Origin: CAWDNM01 sp964521195
Lineage (GTDB): Bacteria > Actinomycetota > Coriobacteriia > Anaerosomatales > JAAXUF01
Reading direction: 5' to 3'
Length of the DNA: 64,000 nucleotides
Assembly (NCBI GenBank): GCA_964521195.1
Contig: CAZFRE010000007.1
Coordinates: 1 to 64,000 of the forward strand
Positions 60,373 to 64,000 of this stretch are shown one piece after another (position 1 is the stretch's first letter; each line of letters opens with the position of its first letter). Under the pieces are notes generated by a model, which saw nothing but the letters and a program-made list of their open reading frames with translations, made no database searches and was not told where the DNA came from. The position numbers and the translations under genes were made by a program.

Positions 60373-63300
60373 ATGTCACAGGGTTTCGTACATCTGCATG
60401 TCCATTCGCAGTTCAGCTTCATGGATGGAGCCGCCTCGTTGGACGGGCTGATCGGGCGAGCCGCGGAGCTTGAGATGGTCGCGCTCGCGCTGACGGACCA
60501 TCAGGGGCTCTCGGGGGCCATCCGGTTCTATCAGGCCTGCAAGAAGGCGGACATCGCACCCATCATCGGCTGCGAGGTCGTGGTTGAGACCGCAGGGATT
60601 CTCGGCGATGAAGCGGACCTGCCGCCTGAGAAGCGGCTTACGTTGCCGGCAAGCGTCGGGTTCGGCCGAGCTGCGGGTTCCGGCTACCATCTCACGCTGC
60701 TCTGCCGTGATTTCGAGGGCTATCGCAACCTGTGCCGGCTGCTGTCCAAGACGCACCTGCGCGGGCCGCACGAGCAAAGCGTCGTGACGCTGCGCGATCT
60801 GGCCACCCACAGTGCCGGGCTTATCGGGATGTCGGGATGCGGGAATGGGGAGGCGGCCCGGGCGGTACTCGCGCGAGCGCCGGGGCGAGCTCGTGAGGCG
60901 CTCAGACGCCTGTCGTCATGCTTCGCGCCCGGAGACTTCTACGTCGAGCTCATCCATCCGCTCACCGCAGACGGGCCACGGCTCGTGGGTGGGCTTGCAT
61001 CGCTCGCCGACGAGCTCGGACTGCCGGTCGTGGCCACCAACAACGTCCACTACGTCCATGCTGAAGATCACCGCATGCACGACGTGCTCTCGGCTGCAGG
61101 TGCGCGTTCCGCGCTGCCGGGGCCGTACGACCGACCCAACGCCGAGCTGTCGCTCAAGCCTGCGAACGAGATGCGCCGGCTGTTCGAGGGGCTTTCGCGT
61201 GCGTGCGACGCCACGCTCGAGATCGCCGCGAAGTGCCAACTCGAACTGCCACTCGGACAGTTCCACTTCCCGGCCGCCGATATCCCGCAGACGGAAACAC
61301 CCTACTCGGTACTCGCGAAAGAGGCGTGGCGCGGTCTCGAGAACCGCTACCGGCCCATGACGCCAGAAGCCATCTCGCGGCTGCAGCACGAGCTTTCACT
61401 CATAGATTCCATGGGATTCTCGGAGTACTTCCTCGTGGTCAAGGAGATCGTCGACTTCGCGAGATCGCAGGGTATCCGGTGTTCGGGGCGGGGGAGCGCG
61501 GGCGACTCGATCGTGAGCTACGCGCTCGGTATCACGGACGCGGACCCCATCCGCTACGACCTGCTCTTCGAGCGGTTCCTCAATCCGGCTCGCCGGCAGA
61601 TGCCCGACATCGACGTCGACTTCGACTCGGCCCGCCGAGACGAGATCATCGACTTCATCTACCGCCGTTTCGGCCACGAACATGTTGCCATGGTGGCGAC
61701 GGTGAACACGATGACCGCCAGAAGCGCCGTGCGGGTGGTCGCGCGCTCGATGGGGCTGCCCATCGGCGAGGTCAACCGCCTCTCACGCCACCTGCCGTGG
61801 GTCGCCGCGCGCAAGATCCGCGAGGTGCTCGCCACCTACCCGGAGTGCGCCCATCACCCGCTGCGCGACGAAGAGCACTGGGGCATGCTCCTCGACCTCG
61901 CCGAACAGCTCGACCACTGTCCCATGCACCTCGGCACGCACCTCGGCGGCTTCATCATCACGCGTGAACCCATCGCGAGCTGGATGCCACTGCAGTGGGC
62001 CGCCAAGGGCACGGTGGTCTCGCAGTACGACAAGGACGACATCGAAGCGCTCGGCCTCGTGAAGATGGACATCCTGGGCCTCAGGATGCACTCGGCGATC
62101 AGTGAGGCGGTCTCGCTCGCCCGCGCGCGGATGGGCGAGGAAGCGGTCCCGGAACCGTTCGAACTCGTGCCCGACGATGCGCGCGTGTTCGAGCAGGTCT
62201 CCAGCGCAGACACGGTGGGGATGTTCCAGCTTGAGAGCAGCGGGCAGCGAAACCTCTCGACCAGACTGAAGTCCTCCACATTCGAAGACATCATCGCTCA
62301 GATCTCGCTGTTCAGGCCCGGCCCCCTCGAAGCCGAGATGATCGCGCCGTTCATCCGCCGCCGGCACGGACTCGAACCCGTTGTGGTCCCGCACGAAGGC
62401 ATGCGCGAGGTGCTTGCGGACTCCTACGGCGTCATCGTCTACCAAGAGCAGGTGCTGCTCGTCGCGCGCGCCGTCGCCGGATTCGACCTCGCCGAGGCGG
62501 ACTCGCTTCGCCGCGCGATGACGAAGGGGCGCAGCCGCGAGGAGATGGAGCGCATCCGGGCGCACTTTCTCGAGCGGGCGCTTGCGCGCGGGGTCGACTC
62601 GGCGGTGGCGAGCGAGGTGTTCCGGCAACTCGAAGGGTTCGCTGCCTACGGCTTCAACAAGGCGCACGCTGCCTGTTTCGCTGTGGTCAGCTACGCGAGT
62701 GCCTGGTTGCGCACCTACTATCCGGCCGAGTTCGCCGCCGCCATTCTCAACAACGAGCCGATGGGGTTCTACTCGGCGAGACTCGTCGTCAACGACGCGC
62801 GACGTCACGGTATCGAGATCCTGCCGCCGCACGTGAATGCGAGCCGGGCGCGTTACAGCATCGAGCGTGACGGTGCTGCGATCCGCGTAGGCTTGAAAGA
62901 CGTGCACCGCATGACAGCGCGATTGCTGACCGCCATCGAGACCGAGCAGGCGGTGCGCCCCTTCCGCGACCTCGCCGACTTCCTGCGCCGTACGCGCGCA
63001 GAGCTACCTGCCGCCGAGTCACTCGTACGCATCGGTGCGCTCGATGGGCTCGGTGTCACCGAGGCGAACCGGCCACCCACCCGTGACGAGCTGCTCGCGC
63101 TGCTCCCCGAGGTCAAGGCGGTGCTTGCGCGGGAAGGCGTAGCCGGCGACGACACGCTGTGTCTTGCGCCGGCTCCCGTGCGCCCCGCCGAGGACCCATC
63201 GCACGTGAGTGGCTGGAGTGCGGCACGGCGACTCTCGGCGGAGCTCGAGCTCACGGGGCTCTCGCTCACCGCACATCCGCTCGCGCTCGCCGCAGGCGAT

Positions 63301-63759
63301 CTTACGGCCCGGGGCGTCACCTGGGCGCGCGACCTGCGTACGCTGCCGGACCGCACCCGCGTACGCGTCGCGGGCGTCCGCGAGCGAGCGCAGACGCCCC
63401 GGACGCGCTCGGGTAAGCGCACGTGCTTCCTCACGCTCGAAGACCCCACCGGGTTGCTCGACGTCGTGGTCTTCTCGGACGCGCTCGAGCGCAGTGGCGA
63501 GGCGATCGTGAAGCACCGGGCATACGTGGTCGAGGGCACGCTGCAGAACAACTGCGAGCGGGGACTGGCGATCGTCGCCGACGTCGTGAAGCCCTACGTC
63601 GTCCGTACGACCGCCGGCGATCGGGTCAGGCTCCGCAGAGGCGTGCCGAGCGGACCGATGGGACCGGCGTTGGGCGGTGCGGGAGCCCCCGAGGAAGAGA
63701 GTTGGGAGGCAGCTGAGGCGACACTGGCCGCCGAGGAACGCGCGGGCTACGGGAGCTAG
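60373..63759 (+). CDS. dnaE2: Error-prone DNA polymerase III alpha subunit (DnaE2/ImuC-type)
   Basis: A C-family polymerase of 1,128 residues. An N-terminal PHP domain begins FVHLHVHSQFSFMDGA. The polymerase core has the catalytic Asp triad in PDIDVDFD (near 412-416) and YDKDDIEALGLVKMDILGL. The thumb and fingers include FQLESSGQ and RPGPLEAEMI, then YGFNKAHAACF. A C-terminal OB domain (about 980-1090) is recognisable in the DVVVFSD region. The length is shorter than replicative DnaE, and LexA control with the DUF6504-like gene supports translesion function. ATG 60373 is chosen; GTG 60367 is also possible. Ends convergently with the Y-family polymerase. Confidence 0.88.
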   Translation: MSQGFVHLHVHSQFSFMDGAASLDGLIGRAAELEMVALALTDHQGLSGAIRFYQACKKADIAPIIGCEVVVETAGILGDEADLPPEKRLTLPASVGFGRAAGSGYHLTLLCRDFEGYRNLCRLLSKTHLRGPHEQSVVTLRDLATHSAGLIGMSGCGNGEAARAVLARAPGRAREALRRLSSCFAPGDFYVELIHPLTADGPRLVGGLASLADELGLPVVATNNVHYVHAEDHRMHDVLSAAGARSALPGPYDRPNAELSLKPANEMRRLFEGLSRACDATLEIAAKCQLELPLGQFHFPAADIPQTETPYSVLAKEAWRGLENRYRPMTPEAISRLQHELSLIDSMGFSEYFLVVKEIVDFARSQGIRCSGRGSAGDSIVSYALGITDADPIRYDLLFERFLNPARRQMPDIDVDFDSARRDEIIDFIYRRFGHEHVAMVATVNTMTARSAVRVVARSMGLPIGEVNRLSRHLPWVAARKIREVLATYPECAHHPLRDEEHWGMLLDLAEQLDHCPMHLGTHLGGFIITREPIASWMPLQWAAKGTVVSQYDKDDIEALGLVKMDILGLRMHSAISEAVSLARARMGEEAVPEPFELVPDDARVFEQVSSADTVGMFQLESSGQRNLSTRLKSSTFEDIIAQISLFRPGPLEAEMIAPFIRRRHGLEPVVVPHEGMREVLADSYGVIVYQEQVLLVARAVAGFDLAEADSLRRAMTKGRSREEMERIRAHFLERALARGVDSAVASEVFRQLEGFAAYGFNKAHAACFAVVSYASAWLRTYYPAEFAAAILNNEPMGFYSARLVVNDARRHGIEILPPHVNASRARYSIERDGAAIRVGLKDVHRMTARLLTAIETEQAVRPFRDLADFLRRTRAELPAAESLVRIGALDGLGVTEANRPPTRDELLALLPEVKAVLAREGVAGDDTLCLAPAPVRPAEDPSHVSGWSAARRLSAELELTGLSLTAHPLALAAGDLTARGVTWARDLRTLPDRTRVRVAGVRERAQTPRTRSGKRTCFLTLEDPTGLLDVVVFSDALERSGEAIVKHRAYVVEGTLQNNCERGLAIVADVVKPYVVRTTAGDRVRLRRGVPSGPMGPALGGAGAPEEESWEAAEATLAAEERAGYGS

Positions 63760-64000
63760 CGAGCGTCTCGGCTGTCCGGGTCGTCACCGGCTGGAGTCCC
63801 GGTCGACCTGCGCGGTGCTTTCAGTTCACGCCCGAACCGAACCGCGCCGTCCCCGAACTTCTCGCGCACGGCGTCAAGTCCGCGCACGAGTTCCTCACGC
63901 GCCGAACGCCCGCTGCCGGTGACCTCATCGAGCCTGTTCGACTCGCCGAGCAGATCGAGCTGCACGGCCTTGTCGTCAAAGCCCGACACGCCGACGCCCA
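63756..64000 (-). CDS. C-terminus of a Y-family DNA polymerase (DinB/ImuB type; partial)
   Basis: Only the last 80 or so residues are in the window; the rest lies to the right. The fragment begins GVGVSGFDDKAVQLDLLG and continues with AREELVRGLDAVREKFGDGAVRFGREL, which matches the conserved C-terminal tail of DinB/ImuB polymerases, including the beta-clamp-binding-like QLDLL. Its stop overlaps the dnaE stop (CTAG), tail to tail. The catalytic residues that would distinguish DinB from ImuB are outside the window. Confidence 0.75.
   Translation of the reverse strand, partial: GVGVSGFDDKAVQLDLLGESNRLDEVTGSGRSAREELVRGLDAVREKFGDGAVRFGRELKAPRRSTGTPAGDDPDSRDAR

Noticed and set aside
1..64000. CRISPR arrays, insertion sequences, prophage or rRNA genes
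   Set aside because: No regularly spaced direct repeats, transposase motifs, integrase genes or rRNA sequence were seen. Repeats at the left edge are protein-domain repeats in the surface protein.

Overview
The window is a gene-dense chromosomal segment of a high-GC bacterium. GTG starts, ATGA/GTGA stop-start overlaps, an actinobacterial-type LexA box and a menaquinone-type respiratory cluster without nuoEFG point to an actinobacterial lineage, most plausibly an anaerobic Coriobacteriia-like group. The taxonomy is an inference; no 16S gene is present. Almost everything is on the + strand. The exceptions are a giant surface protein at the left edge, a WecG/TagA glycosyltransferase, a probable small RNA and the tail of a Y-family DNA polymerase at the right edge.

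Layout. 1-4948 (-): secreted NHL-propeller/Ig-like repeat protein, cut by the left edge. 5227-8578: envelope-glycan genes (polyprenyl-phosphate sugar transferase, WecG/TagA, galE). 8607-8681: tRNA-Val(CAC) with its own promoter and terminator. 8944-11900: a lipoprotein and an ABC-F ATPase. 12090-23303: a complete complex I operon nuoABCDH-I*-JKLMN. 23520-29203: FlgM-like and YggT-like small proteins, a PilB/GspE ATPase, deoB, a pyrimidine phosphorylase and a site-2-protease-like membrane protease. 29292-32624: trpS, scpA, scpB, rluB. 32624-35695: cobU-cobT-cobS-cobC-like, the lower-ligand half of cobamide assembly. 35791-47827: hisC-like, aroF, tyrA, aroA, cmk, plsC, ispH, a DUF512 radical-SAM protein, der, plsY, gpsA, rpe. 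47901-51557: FMN riboswitch followed by ribD-ribE-ribBA-ribH. 51930-54135: Rrf2 regulator, cysteine desulfurase and an IscU-like scaffold. 54164-58711: mnmA, hisK-like, Nif3-like, zinc-ribbon protein, RNase H-like, queD. 59165-64000: DtxR/MntR repressor, then a LexA-controlled DUF6504-like gene plus error-prone DnaE, convergent with a Y-family polymerase.

The most notable item is the nuo cluster. It has no nuoE, nuoF or nuoG, the usual NADH dehydrogenase module. Instead the NuoI subunit carries about 480 residues of a GltD/NfnB-like FAD/NAD(P)-binding iron-sulfur oxidoreductase, inserted between its amphipathic N-terminal segment and its two [4Fe-4S] motifs. This looks like a compact electron-input module built into complex I. 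The second nucleotide-binding motif lacks the usual NADPH arginines and carries a Glu, which favours NADH. A Rex-like operator overlaps the -35 box of the operon promoter, which would fit control by the NADH/NAD+ ratio.

Other points of interest are a promoter-driven structured RNA on the minus strand at 58750-58932, an FMN riboswitch whose P1 helix contains the ribD Shine-Dalgarno, a tryptophanyl-tRNA synthetase with an iron-sulfur-type motif in which the last Cys is His, an IscU with a His-rich tail, and a mutasome split between two convergent transcription units.
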